This document shows positions 1 through 8,957 of a stretch of 64,000 nt of DNA, one piece after another. Location of the stretch: contig NZ_OZ007001.1 of NCBI RefSeq assembly GCF_963931295.1, positions 1,302,001 through 1,366,000 of the forward strand, read 5' to 3'. The notes beneath the pieces are model-generated. The model did not search any database. It saw only the letters and a program-made list of their open reading frames with translations, and had not been told where the DNA came from. The DNA is from an uncultured Mailhella sp. (GTDB taxonomy: Bacteria; Desulfobacterota; Desulfovibrionia; Desulfovibrionales; Desulfovibrionaceae). The position numbers were made by a program, and so were the translations under genes. Each line of letters begins with the position of its first letter. The stretch's first letter is position 1.

Positions 1-27
1 CTGGCCGAACTGGAGGAGATGCTGTGA
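1..27 (+). CDS. hsdM: 3' end of hsdM (type I DNA methyltransferase), partial
   Basis: Only the last eight codons (LAELEEML) and a TGA stop are in the window. The reading frame is open from base 1, and the TGA overlaps the ATG of the next gene by one base. The identity is inferred from position: a specificity gene follows at once, as in hsdM-hsdS-hsdR operons. The product would be the modification subunit of the type I enzyme. The sequence itself is too short to prove this. Confidence 0.5.
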   Translation: MAELEEML

Positions 28-611
28 TGGCAAAACTTGGTGATATATGTCGCTTTCAGTCTGGAGGAACGCCATCAAAAAATATTTCCTCTTATTATGG
101 AGGAAATATTCCTTGGATTACCACTATTGCACTTAATGGATCAACTATTACAGAAAATGATGCTATCGCTTGGATTACACCTACAGCTATAAGTGACACT
201 GCTGCAAAAATAGTACCTGCTCAATCTATATTAGTAGGAACTCGTGTCGGTATTGGAAAAGTTGCAATAAACACAATACCAATATCAACAAATCAAGATA
301 TTCTTGCATTAATAGATATAGATGAAAAAATATGGAACAAAAAGTATTTAATATATGCCATATCTGCAAAAAAAGCATATTTAAATAGCGTTGCTAGAGG
401 GGCTACTATTAAAGGAATAAAAAAAGAAATTTTAGAAAATTTAGAAATTAAAAAAATATCTTTACTAAAACAACAAAAAATTTCAGACACTTTAGATAAA
501 ATAAACAATCTATATTTTATCCGCGAACAGCAGCTCTCCAAACTCGACCAGCTCGTCAAATCCCGACTTGTAGGGAAGAAAACCTCCTTGCAGATGGAGG
601 TTGCCGCATGA
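27..611 (+). CDS. hsdS: Type I restriction specificity subunit, single-TRD half gene (HsdS)
   Basis: 194-residue protein with one target recognition domain (residues 1 to about 150, motif SGGTPS near the N terminus and IPWITT) followed by a helical spacer ending in LSKLDQLVKSR. Full-length HsdS proteins have two such domains and about 400 residues, so this is half of one. The C terminus (after KSRL) diverges from the FVEMFGD seen in the next gene. The start chosen is ATG 27, preceded by GGAGG inside hsdM; a GTG at 24 is also in frame. The TRD is very AT-rich while the spacer is not, which is typical of exchangeable recognition cassettes. The gene overlaps the next hsdS by ATGA. It could act as a dimeric half-subunit or be the remains of a recombination event. 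Confidence 0.85.
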   Translation: MAKLGDICRFQSGGTPSKNISSYYGGNIPWITTIALNGSTITENDAIAWITPTAISDTAAKIVPAQSILVGTRVGIGKVAINTIPISTNQDILALIDIDEKIWNKKYLIYAISAKKAYLNSVARGATIKGIKKEILENLEIKKISLLKQQKISDTLDKINNLYFIREQQLSKLDQLVKSRLVGKKTSLQMEVAA

Positions 612-1702
612 AATCCTACAAATGGCGAGAAGTGCTTTCTATTGTCAATGGTAAGAATCAAAAATACGTTGAAAACCCAAATGGAACATATCCTATTTAT
701 GGAAGTGGAGGTATTATAGGGTATGCGACTGACTTTCTATGTCCTGAAAATTCCATCATATTAGGAAGAAAAGGATCTATCAATAAACCTATTTTTGTAA
801 AAGAAAAATTCTGGAATGTTGATACTGCATTTGGAATTATTCCAAATAAGAATATATTACTACCTCTTTTTCTATATTATTTTTGTATATTTTTTAATTT
901 TGAAAAATTAAATACAACAGTAACAATTCCAAGCCTTACAAAATCTAATCTTTTTGATATAACTATAAACATTCCAGATTTAAAAATACAAACAAAAATT
1001 ACCAATATTCTTAGCAAAATAGATATAATTATATATCAAAAAACAGTTCAGTTATCAAAATTAGACACTCTCGTTAAATCCCGATTTGTCGAGATGTTTG
1101 GAGACCCGGTTAAAAATCCTCTTGGATGGAATACTAGCCCCTTCCTCAGCATGGGATACTGTAAAAACGGCATGAACTTCCACACAGGCGATAGTGGAAT
1201 AAAAATGCACTGCCTAGGGGTTGGAGATTTTAAAGACTATTCTATTATTGATGGTACAGACCATTTGCCCACGATATCTCTGAAAGAAACACCACCAGAA
1301 GAAAGCATGCTACAAGATGGTGATATCCTCTTCGTTCGCTCCAATGGTAATAAAGCTCTTGTCGGTCGTTCTTTGGTTGTTTATCCCCATAATACGCCAA
1401 CCACTTACAGCGGTTTCTGTATTCGCTATCGTTTAACGAGCTTCGATGTTAATATAACCTATTTATTATGCGTGTTAAAAACAGATTCAATACGAAAAAA
1501 AATGATAGGTCGTGGAGCTAATATTCAGAATATTAATCAACAAACTCTTGCTACCTTAGATATTCCTACTCCACCAATAGATCTTCAAGAAAAATTTGCA
1601 GCCTTCGTCGAACAGGTCGACAAATCAAAATTGGCAGTGAAGCAGAGCCTTGAAAAATTGGAAACTCTAAAAAAATCTCTGATGCAGGACTATTTCGGCT
1701 GA
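608..1702 (+). CDS. hsdS: Type I restriction specificity subunit with two TRDs (HsdS)
   Basis: 364-residue DNA-recognition subunit. TRD1 spans about residues 1-135 (YPIYGSGG, ILGRKGSI). The central conserved spacer reads LSKLDTLVKSRFVEMFGDP. TRD2 spans about 170-325, and a C-terminal spacer follows (LQEKFAAFVEQVDKSKL). The ATG at 608 overlaps the stop of the preceding half gene and has GGAGG upstream. TRD2 is bounded by two sequences repeated downstream: 1076-1104 matches 2745-2773 with one mismatch, and 1593-1632 matches 3271-3310 perfectly. This makes TRD2 the likely exchangeable segment. The product would assemble with HsdM and HsdR to set which DNA site is methylated or cut. Confidence 0.9.
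   Translation: MKSYKWREVLSIVNGKNQKYVENPNGTYPIYGSGGIIGYATDFLCPENSIILGRKGSINKPIFVKEKFWNVDTAFGIIPNKNILLPLFLYYFCIFFNFEKLNTTVTIPSLTKSNLFDITINIPDLKIQTKITNILSKIDIIIYQKTVQLSKLDTLVKSRFVEMFGDPVKNPLGWNTSPFLSMGYCKNGMNFHTGDSGIKMHCLGVGDFKDYSIIDGTDHLPTISLKETPPEESMLQDGDILFVRSNGNKALVGRSLVVYPHNTPTTYSGFCIRYRLTSFDVNITYLLCVLKTDSIRKKMIGRGANIQNINQQTLATLDIPTPPIDLQEKFAAFVEQVDKSKLAVKQSLEKLETLKKSLMQDYFG
1076..1104 (+). repeat. 29-bp direct repeat at the start of TRD2, copy 1
   Basis: Encodes KSRFVEMFG. It matches 2745-2773 in the same orientation with one difference (G to A at the Val/Ile codon). A diverged relative is visible at 558-570 in the first hsdS gene. Confidence 0.9.
1593..1632 (+). repeat. 40-bp perfect direct repeat at the 3' side of TRD2, copy 1
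   Basis: Encodes FAAFVEQVDKSK near the C terminus of the two-TRD HsdS. It is identical over 40 bp to 3271-3310, in the same orientation. Confidence 0.95.
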
Positions 1703-1744
1703 TTCCAGATACTATGGCGACACCAAGCACAAGGAGATGCCGCC

Positions 1745-2740
1745 ATGAAAGATCAAATCATCGCTGAAATCGAACGCTCCATGCTGCTCCACCTGGACAA
1801 TGCCCAGATGGAGCAGCTCCATTTTGTCCTGACTTCTACCCTCTGGAATGTCTCCCTTCTCCCTGTGGAAAAAGAACAACAGGTCAAACATGATCCCGAC
1901 AATGTCGAACTTGTATCCATGTTTCTTTCTTCAAAAAAAGTTGAAGGATGCAGCGATAAAACTATAAAATATTATAACGCGTGCTTATCTAAACTTTTTT
2001 CCTTACTTCCAAAGCAAGCATTCCGCATAACCACAGAAGATTTGCGCCAATATCTTGCAGAATATCAAGTCAACCGATCCTGCAGCAAAACGAATATTGA
2101 TAACATACGACGAATTCTTTCCAGTTTTTTCGCATGGCTTGAAGATGAATGCTATATTTTAAAAAGTCCTGTTCGGCGTATTCACAAAATACGAACGAAC
2201 AAACCCATAAAAGAAACTTACTCTGATGAAATGCTGGAAACCATGCGCGATAATTGCGGCAATCTACGCGACCTCGCTATTATTGACCTACTGGCCTCGA
2301 CAGGAATGAGGGTGGGGGAACTGGTACGCTTGAACAGAGCTGATATCGACTTTGAAAACCGCGAATGCGTAGTGCTCGGAAAAGGCAGCAAAGAACGCCC
2401 TGTTTATTTTGATGCCAGAACGAAGATTCACCTGAAAAACTATCTTGCCTCTCGAACAGACGAAAATCCGGCCTTATTTGTTTCTTTGCTCCACCCCTTT
2501 AAAAGACTTGAGATAAGCGGCGTGGAGATTCGTCTTCGGCAACTTGGCAGAAGACTGAATATCACCAGAGTGCATCCCCACAAATTCCGCCGAACGCTTG
2601 CTACCCGGGCCATCGACAAAGGAATGCCCATTGAACAGGTGCAGCGCCTCCTGGGACATACAAAAATCGACACCACCATGCAATACGCCATGGTTGACCA
2701 ACAAAACGTCAAACAGGCCCATCGGCGGTTCATCGGCTAA
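1745..2740 (+). CDS. Tyrosine recombinase (XerC/D-like) within the hsdS locus
   Basis: 331-residue phage-integrase-family recombinase. An N-terminal SAM-like core-binding domain (about 50-145) precedes the catalytic domain (155-331). Catalytic residues are visible: Arg189 in STGMRVGEL, a Lys at 213 or 216 in GKGSKER, His279 and Arg282 in HPHKFRR, His305 in LLGHTKID and Tyr314 in TMQYAM. The ATG at 1745 has AAGGAG upstream. It lies between an active hsdS and a start-less hsdS cassette, both flanked by the same repeats. Recombinases in this position are known from type I loci that switch specificity by DNA rearrangement. The alternative is that it is the integrase of the whole island, but it is far from the tRNA boundary. 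Confidence 0.92.
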   Translation: MKDQIIAEIERSMLLHLDNAQMEQLHFVLTSTLWNVSLLPVEKEQQVKHDPDNVELVSMFLSSKKVEGCSDKTIKYYNACLSKLFSLLPKQAFRITTEDLRQYLAEYQVNRSCSKTNIDNIRRILSSFFAWLEDECYILKSPVRRIHKIRTNKPIKETYSDEMLETMRDNCGNLRDLAIIDLLASTGMRVGELVRLNRADIDFENRECVVLGKGSKERPVYFDARTKIHLKNYLASRTDENPALFVSLLHPFKRLEISGVEIRLRQLGRRLNITRVHPHKFRRTLATRAIDKGMPIEQVQRLLGHTKIDTTMQYAMVDQQNVKQAHRRFIG

Positions 2741-2744
2741 TCTC

Positions 2745-2773
2745 AAATCCCGATTTATCGAGATGTTTGGAGA
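2745..2773 (+). repeat. 29-bp direct repeat, copy 2
   Basis: Second copy of the TRD2 entry repeat, directly after the recombinase stop codon. One mismatch to 1076-1104. Confidence 0.9.
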
Positions 2774-3270
2774 TATGCTTTTAAATACAAAGATGTGGAA
2801 TAAACAGCCTCTGGAATCAATGGCGGATATTGTTTCGGGCATTACGAAAGGGCGTAAAATCAAAGGACAAAGTATGATAAAAGTCCCATACATGGCTGTA
2901 TCAAATGTAAAGGATGGCTATATTGATTGGACTACCGTTAAAACTATTGAAGCAACAGAACAGGAAATTGAACAGTATCAGTTATTACCAGATGACGTGT
3001 TGATGACAGAAGGTGGCGATCCTGATAAACTCGGTAGAGGGGCCATTATCAAAGAAACTTTAGAAAATTGTATTCATCAAAATCATATATTCCGTGTTCG
3101 TTTAAATGAGTCAGTGATTTTGCCGGTTTTCTTTGCAGAGTACTTAAAGCATCAAAAATCTAAGCGTTATTTTATTGGGTGTGCAAAACAGACTACTGGA
3201 ATTGCAAGCATCAACATGAGGCAATTAAAAGCATTACCGGTCCTACTTCCACCGCTGGCACTACAGGAGC

Positions 3271-3310
3271 AATTTGCAGCCTTCGTCGAACAGGTCGACA
3301 AATCAAAATT
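3271..3310 (+). repeat. 40-bp perfect direct repeat, copy 2
   Basis: Identical to 1593-1632. It marks the point after which the silent cassette diverges from the active gene (FLCRFTLKK instead of LAVKQSLEK). Confidence 0.95.
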
Positions 3311-3372
3311 TCTTTGTCGGTTTACACTAAAAAAGTTCACGGCTATGATGACCCACAAGAGGAGATGCATGT

Positions 3373-6300
3373 ATGCCTAACTTCGACTTTCTGAACGGCC
3401 GCAAAGAGTTCTCCATGTTCGCCGCTTCCGCCATAGAGGCGGAAAAGGTCTTTGCCACGTCGCCCGTCATGTGCGTCATCGGCTGCCGCAAGGCTCTGGA
3501 GCTAGCCGTGAAGTGGGTCTACGCTGTCGATAAAAGTATACAGGCTCCCTATAAGGATACCCTCTCCTCGCTCATCCACGAGTACACCTTCAAAAAACAG
3601 CTCCCCGGCCTTCTGTTCGACAAAATCAAAGGCATCGTCACGTTCGGCAACATTGCCGTCCATACCAATAAGACCGTTCCTTCCGCTTTTGCCGTGCAGG
3701 CATTGAAAAGCCTTTTTGAATTCATTCAATGGGTCGATTATTCCTACGGTAACGACTATAAAATACACACCTTCGATGAACGACTGATTCCCCAAATGCA
3801 TGTCCTCCTTGATATGCAGAAAATCCGAGAACAGGAAAGTCTGCTCGGCGAAAAAAACGCGGAAATAGAACGCCTCCAGCAGCAGCTTGCCTCATTGGCG
3901 GACAAATACACCGAAGAGAAGGAACACAACCGCCAGAGCCGCACCCTCACCATAGAAGACCTTTCCGAGTTCAAGACCCGAAAGATTTATATCGACGCCA
4001 TGCTCTTCAGCATGAACTGGAAACTGGAAGGGCCGGACAGCGACGTTTCTCAGGAATACGAAGTGGAGGGCATGGCCGACGTTCCCGGTCAGAAGGGCTA
4101 TGCGGACTATGTACTCTGGGGCAGAGACCACAAACCGCTCGCCGTGGTGGAAGCCAAAAAGGCCTGCAAGGACCCCAATACCGGAAGAACACAGGCCAAT
4201 CTCTACGCCGACTGTCTCGAACGCCGTTTCGGGCAACGCCCCGTCATGTTCACGACCAACGGATTCGATACCTTTTTCTGGGACGACAAGGGCAGCACCC
4301 CGCGGAAGGTAAGCTGCATATTCAGCAGGGCCGACCTGGAAAAAATCATCGAACGGCGCTCATCCAAACTGCCGCTTAAAAGCATCAGCATAAGCGACGA
4401 CATCACAAACCGCTACTATCAGAAGGCAGCCATCCGCGCTGTATGCGAAGAAATCAGCTGCGGCGTGCGGAAGCATCTTCTCGTCATGGCGACAGGCACC
4501 GGCAAAACCAGAACGGCCGCCAGCCTAGTCGATGTACTGAGCCGGGGGCATCACATCACCAACGTGCTCTTCCTCGCCGACAGAACGGCGCTTGTTTCGC
4601 AGGCTAAAAAAGACTTCAAAGCGTACCTGCCGAACATGTCGCTCTGCAATCTGTGCACCAACAAAGACGACGCTTCCGCTCGAATCGTTTTCTCCACCTA
4701 CCCCACCATCGCGAACGCCATCGACCGCTCAAAGCGCGATGACGGCGACATGCTGTTCTCTCCCGCGCGCTTCGACCTTATCATCATCGACGAAAGCCAC
4801 CGGAGCATCTTCAAAAAATATCGCGCCATCTTTGAATACTTCGACGCCATTCTTCTCGGTCTGACCGCTACGCCCAAAACCGAAGTTTCCAGAAACACCT
4901 ATGAATTCTTCGAACTCGAAAACGGCGTCCCCACCTATGCCTACGACTACGATACCGCCGTGTATCAGGATCACGTGCTGGTGCCGTACTACAACTATGA
5001 AGTCACGACAAAATTTCTCTCGGAGGGCATTACCTACGATGAGCTTTCCGACGATGACAGGGAACGCTATGAAGACGACTTTACCGAAGACGGCGTCATG
5101 CCGGACTTCGTGCCTTCACAGGCGCTGAACGACTTTGTCTTCAACCAGAAAACCGTGGACCTCGTGCTTCAGGACCTCATGGAGCGCGGCATAAAGGTGA
5201 ACGGCGGCGAACGCATCGGCAAGACCATCATCTTCGCCCAGAACAAAAAGCACGCCGAGTTCATTCTGGAACGCTTCAACAAGCTTTATCCGCAGTATCA
5301 CGGCACATGGGCCAGCCGCGTCATCTGCGACGACAGTTACGCCCAGACCGTCATCGACAACTTCAAGAAAGCCGACGAAACGCCGTATATCGTGGTTTCC
5401 GTGGACATGATGGACACGGGCATCGACGTGCCGGAATGTGTGAATCTGGTATTCTTTAAAAAAGTCCGCTCAAAAACCAAATTCTGGCAGATGATTGGAC
5501 GCGGTACGCGCCTCTGCCCGGAACTCATCTGTACCGACCTCATAGAAGGCACGGAGTACACCAGCAAAAAACGCTTCCTCATCTTCGACTACTGCGGCAA
5601 CTTCGAGTTCTTCCGACAGGTCAAAAACACCACGGAGGGAGAAGTTCCAGTCTCGCTTTCAGAAAATATTTTCAGAAAAGGCATCCGACTGATCGCGGCG
5701 TTTCAGGACGGATCGAAATCCGATGAAGTTTATCAGCTCTGGCGCAGGGAACTGACGGAATCCAGCCTCCGGCAGATTGCTGCCCTCAACACGGAGCTCT
5801 TTCATGTCCGGCTCGCCCTGAAGCATGTGGAGAAATTCAAAAAGCCGGAAGCGTTTGTCTGCCTTTCCGAACTGGATCAGCAGGAACTGACGGAACACAT
5901 CGCCCCTCTGGTGCATTTCGATGATCCCGACGACATGGCCCTGCGCTTCGATAATTTCATCTACGGCTTCATCCTGAATGCGCTGGATGAAAGCCCACGC
6001 GTCAAGCACAATCTGGCTCAGCTCATCAAGACGGTCAGACTCCTTGAAAAAAAATCCTCCATCCCGCAGGTTGCGGAAAAGCTGTCGCTAATCCGGCAGA
6101 TTGCCGACCCGGACTTCTGGAAGGAAATCGACATCTGTAAGCTGGAACATATCCGTCGGGAACTTCGCTCGCTTATCTGCTTTCTGGATGAAGGCAGCAA
6201 AAGAAAGGACATCATCACCATTTTGACCGACCCCGTGCTGCAATCGACCGAGGGCGCACCTCTGCCCTCCGACGATCCCTTTGAAAGTTACAGAATGAAG

Positions 6301-6738
6301 GTCAACCGCTACATTGAGGAGCACAAAAATTCCCTAGCCATTCATAACCTGACGCACAATATTCCCCTGACCAGAAAGGACTACGAGGAACTGGAACGCG
6401 TCTTTACGCAGGAGCTCGGCAGCAGAGAAGACTACCAAAAGACTTTCGGCGACACGCCCTTCGGCCTGCTGATACGCAAAATCGCCCAAATGGATCATGA
6501 GGCCGCTCTTGCCGCGTTCTCGGAATTCATCAACGACCAGTCGCTGAACTCCCGCCAGATAGCCTTCGTCCAGAAGGTCATCACGCATATCGAACAGAAC
6601 GGCTATGTCGAAGATCTTTCCATCCTTGCAAAGCCGCCATTCGACAAGCCGGCAAAGCTTCTGGACTTCGACAAGCTCCAGCAGGAGAAACTGCTTGCCG
6701 TTATCCGGTCGGTACGGGATAATGCTCTGGTGATGTAG
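3373..6738 (+). CDS. hsdR: Type I restriction endonuclease and translocase subunit HsdR
   Basis: 1121-residue motor and nuclease subunit. Domains in order: a DUF4145-like region (about 1-130), a coiled coil (145-190), a nuclease domain with the PD-(D/E)xK-type residues Asp245 and Glu260-x-Lys262, then a superfamily 2 helicase core. The core shows Walker A ATGTGKT at 373-379, DESH at 473-476, LGLTATP at 495-501 and QMIGRGTRL at 706-714. The layout resembles EcoKI-type HsdR rather than EcoR124. The protein cuts unmethylated foreign DNA after ATP-driven translocation, in complex with HsdM and HsdS. ATG 3373 is preceded by GAGGAGATGCATGT. Its GC content is higher than that of the TRDs upstream. 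No disruption is seen, so restriction is probably active. Confidence 0.95.
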   Translation: MPNFDFLNGRKEFSMFAASAIEAEKVFATSPVMCVIGCRKALELAVKWVYAVDKSIQAPYKDTLSSLIHEYTFKKQLPGLLFDKIKGIVTFGNIAVHTNKTVPSAFAVQALKSLFEFIQWVDYSYGNDYKIHTFDERLIPQMHVLLDMQKIREQESLLGEKNAEIERLQQQLASLADKYTEEKEHNRQSRTLTIEDLSEFKTRKIYIDAMLFSMNWKLEGPDSDVSQEYEVEGMADVPGQKGYADYVLWGRDHKPLAVVEAKKACKDPNTGRTQANLYADCLERRFGQRPVMFTTNGFDTFFWDDKGSTPRKVSCIFSRADLEKIIERRSSKLPLKSISISDDITNRYYQKAAIRAVCEEISCGVRKHLLVMATGTGKTRTAASLVDVLSRGHHITNVLFLADRTALVSQAKKDFKAYLPNMSLCNLCTNKDDASARIVFSTYPTIANAIDRSKRDDGDMLFSPARFDLIIIDESHRSIFKKYRAIFEYFDAILLGLTATPKTEVSRNTYEFFELENGVPTYAYDYDTAVYQDHVLVPYYNYEVTTKFLSEGITYDELSDDDRERYEDDFTEDGVMPDFVPSQALNDFVFNQKTVDLVLQDLMERGIKVNGGERIGKTIIFAQNKKHAEFILERFNKLYPQYHGTWASRVICDDSYAQTVIDNFKKADETPYIVVSVDMMDTGIDVPECVNLVFFKKVRSKTKFWQMIGRGTRLCPELICTDLIEGTEYTSKKRFLIFDYCGNFEFFRQVKNTTEGEVPVSLSENIFRKGIRLIAAFQDGSKSDEVYQLWRRELTESSLRQIAALNTELFHVRLALKHVEKFKKPEAFVCLSELDQQELTEHIAPLVHFDDPDDMALRFDNFIYGFILNALDESPRVKHNLAQLIKTVRLLEKKSSIPQVAEKLSLIRQIADPDFWKEIDICKLEHIRRELRSLICFLDEGSKRKDIITILTDPVLQSTEGAPLPSDDPFESYRMKVNRYIEEHKNSLAIHNLTHNIPLTRKDYEELERVFTQELGSREDYQKTFGDTPFGLLIRKIAQMDHEAALAAFSEFINDQSLNSRQIAFVQKVITHIEQNGYVEDLSILAKPPFDKPAKLLDFDKLQQEKLLAVIRSVRDNALVM

Positions 6739-6753
6739 TATTCAGGAGATCCT

Positions 6754-7980
6754 ATGCGAATTTATCGGATTATTATAGCCGTACTCTCGATTTTGATTGT
6801 CTCTGGGTGTATACCGAAACAGGAACAAAATTCTGCCGTCCCGTCTGTCTCCAATGATGACTACACAGAGCTTTCTTCTCATGAACGCTTGGAAGATGCC
6901 ATATTCAAGTATGACCACAAGACTTTCCAAAAATTACTGGCAGAATCACCCGACGCAGATAAAAACAAGCTGTTAGCTCTTGCCGTTTTTGTCGGCGATA
7001 TCGACATCATGAAAACTCTATTAAAAGCTGGCGCTGATCCTAACTATCATCCAGATGAAGGCAATATTGAGGCAAATCTGCTTTTTGTTCCCAGTCTTAT
7101 TCACTCTACAGAGATACCAAAACTCCTTATTGATTCCGGAACTGACATACACTTCAGAACCAGTGATGGACTCACTGCCCTTCATGCTGCCGTAGAATTT
7201 CAGGATATTGAAAAAGCTGCTCTGCTTATTCAGCGTGGAATAAATGTTAATGCCCGCTCATTGAAAGGGAATACACCACTACATACGGCAACAGGGACAA
7301 GCTCAACACTCGGCTATATAGTTGATAAATTTGAACAAGAAGGTATTAAACTTTCGCAAAAAGATAAAAATGAACTGGAATTACATTTGAGAGCGACTCA
7401 GTTGGAAATGGTATCTCTGCTACTGGAAAAAGGTGCGAACCCCAACGCCGCCAACAAAGGTAAACTCACGCCTCTACATAATGCTGCTCGTCATGGACGA
7501 TCGCAAGTTGTAAGAAAACTCATAACATATCATGCAAATGTAAATATTCTTGATGGCCAAGGCTGTACTCCCCTTGTTTGGGCTATAAAATCCGACAGTC
7601 TCGAAACTGTAGAAGTTCTACTTGCTAATGGCTCTGATATGAAAAAGATCACATCACCTTATTTCAGTCCTCTTCATATGTCTGCAGCAAAAGGTAATCT
7701 TGCGATTACTAAGGCTCTTATATCGCATGGAGCAACAATTAATCACCCTATCATGATAGATGATGGCGAGAGTAACATCACCCCCTTGCATGTAGCTGCG
7801 ACAAACAATTTTCCTGAAATAGCCGACCTGCTCATCAAGAAAGGCGCCGATGTTACTGTTAAAACCTCAAAAGGCCAGACCGTTCTGGATATCATCAATG
7901 AACGCCCTGAAAGAATAAACAAATTCCAAAAAAGCGGTGTATTTTGGAAAATCAATGACGCTCTCTATAATGCCCTGTAA
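6754..7980 (+). CDS. Ankyrin-repeat lipoprotein
   Basis: 408-residue protein with a lipoprotein signal (hydrophobic IIIAVLSILIVSG then Cys19) followed by about ten ankyrin repeats; TPLHTATG, TPLHNAARHG, SPLHMSAAKGN and TPLHVAATNN are clear. Ankyrin stacks bind proteins, so a role in partner binding at the membrane or in the periplasm is likely, but no enzyme domain is present. It starts 15 bases after hsdR (RBS AGGAG) and is AT-rich like the hsdS cassettes, so it probably belongs to the same acquired segment. Ankyrin lipoproteins can be immunity or stress proteins; nothing here decides this. Confidence 0.85.
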   Translation: MRIYRIIIAVLSILIVSGCIPKQEQNSAVPSVSNDDYTELSSHERLEDAIFKYDHKTFQKLLAESPDADKNKLLALAVFVGDIDIMKTLLKAGADPNYHPDEGNIEANLLFVPSLIHSTEIPKLLIDSGTDIHFRTSDGLTALHAAVEFQDIEKAALLIQRGINVNARSLKGNTPLHTATGTSSTLGYIVDKFEQEGIKLSQKDKNELELHLRATQLEMVSLLLEKGANPNAANKGKLTPLHNAARHGRSQVVRKLITYHANVNILDGQGCTPLVWAIKSDSLETVEVLLANGSDMKKITSPYFSPLHMSAAKGNLAITKALISHGATINHPIMIDDGESNITPLHVAATNNFPEIADLLIKKGADVTVKTSKGQTVLDIINERPERINKFQKSGVFWKINDALYNAL

Positions 7981-8096
7981 GTAGCAACATAACATCATTT
8001 TTCAAGCTAGGCTAAAAATCAGCTCTCCCTATTTGCTTATCTCTGACAGCTTACCTATCAGAGTAGCCAAAATTTCTCAGGCAACCATATAACCAT

Positions 8097-8131
8097 AAGG
8101 CAGAAAGCGCTTCGCTTTCTGCCTTATTTTT
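8097..8131 (+). terminator. Rho-independent terminator at the end of the island
   Basis: A 13-bp perfect stem (8097-8109 with 8113-8125, loop CTT) is followed by ATTTTTT. It closes transcription from the restriction/ankyrin genes. Confidence 0.85.
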
Positions 8132-8134
8132 TCT

Positions 8135-8156
8135 GGTGGGAATAGTGGTGGGAATA
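8135..8156 (+). repeat. Short tandem repeat near the island end
   Basis: GGTGGGAATA occurs twice (8135-8144 and 8147-8156), between the island terminator and the tRNA terminator. It may be a recombinase arm or core site next to the tRNA gene; this is inferred from position only. Confidence 0.4.
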
Positions 8157-8161
8157 AAATT

Positions 8162-8203
8162 TAAAAAAAGAAAAAGCCCTTACGATTTTCACCGTAAGGG
8201 CTT
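8162..8203 (-). terminator. Terminator of the initiator tRNA gene
   Basis: On the minus strand AAGCCCTTACG pairs with CGTAAGGGCTT (8193-8203 with 8174-8184) and is followed by a T-run. Confidence 0.8.
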
Positions 8204-8211
8204 GAATTTCT

Positions 8212-8288
<77 letters not shown>

Positions 8289-8300
8289 TCGTGTTCGCTA

Positions 8301-8329
8301 TATATAGACCGGAGCCTGGGGGCTGTCAA
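8301..8329 (-). promoter_or_regulatory. Sigma-70 promoter of tRNA-fMet
   Basis: TTGACA (8324-8329) and TATATA (8301-8306) on the minus strand, 17-bp spacer, 12 bases before the tRNA 5' end. Confidence 0.85.
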
Positions 8330-8453
8330 CAGTTTTTTTTCGAGAATTTTAAATTTTTTTTAATTATTTTTATCCGTAAATAACCAATGGCTGACTTCCG
8401 GCTTCTTTTATGCTAAACTTTTCACCATCTCACCCATACAACAGGCTAACACT

Positions 8454-8957
8454 ATGAAATTCTGGGAAATTTCCGATTCCTTCTGGGAAGTTGTCAAACC
8501 GCTCATTCCGGAAACCGTCCGTGATCCGGAAAAGGTTTATCAGCGCATCGCTGGCGGCGGACGCAAGCCGCTCGACTATCGCAAAGTCTTTTCGGCCATC
8601 GTCTATGTGCTGAAAACCGGCACCCAGTGGAAGTCTCTGCCCAAGGAATTCTACGGCAGCCCCAGCTCCATCCACGCCTACTTCAAAAAATGGGAAGCTC
8701 AGGGACTGTTCAGCGAGCTCTGGAAGAAAGGCCTTGCAGAATTTGAAGAAATGAAGGGCATTGCCTGGGAATGGACCCTCGACACCACCCGCAGCGCCAA
8801 AGCCGCCGCCGGACGCTCCGCCAAGCTCGAAGACGGCTCCGACGCCCCCGAAGAATGCCGCATCTGGAGACCCGTCATCAGCCGCAGAAGCAGGGAACGC
8901 GCCAAGGCGCTCTGCGACAAGGCCACCGCATTATTTACGGATACATTCAAATCTTGA
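8454..8957 (+). pseudogene. IS5-family transposase, N-terminal fragment
   Basis: 167 residues. The first 105 or so match the N-terminal part of IS5-group transposases (FWEVVKPLIPE, GGGRKPLDYRKVFSAIVYVLKTGTQWKSLP, SSIHAYFKKWEAQGLF). The DDE catalytic core that should follow is missing; after EWTLDTTRSAK the sequence is alanine- and arginine-rich and unlike a transposase. I found no clear terminal inverted repeats. It is best read as an old, inactive remnant next to the tRNA gene. It may still be translated as a small protein of unknown role. Confidence 0.7.

Larger units (their letters stand above)
2741..3380 (+). pseudogene. hsdS: Silent hsdS cassette: one TRD without its own start
   Basis: The frame reads LKSRFIEMFGDMLL, then a third kind of TRD (about 160 residues, with YMAVSNVKDGYID, LMTEGGDPDKLG and TGIASINMRQLKALPV), then the conserved spacer FAAFVEQVDKSK, and stops at 3378-3380. 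No start codon with a ribosome site lies at its beginning; the open frame only continues back into the recombinase gene. It begins and ends with the same repeats that bound TRD2 of the active gene, so it looks like a stored alternative recognition domain. Its last bases overlap the hsdR start. It could instead be a simple truncated remnant. Confidence 0.8.
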
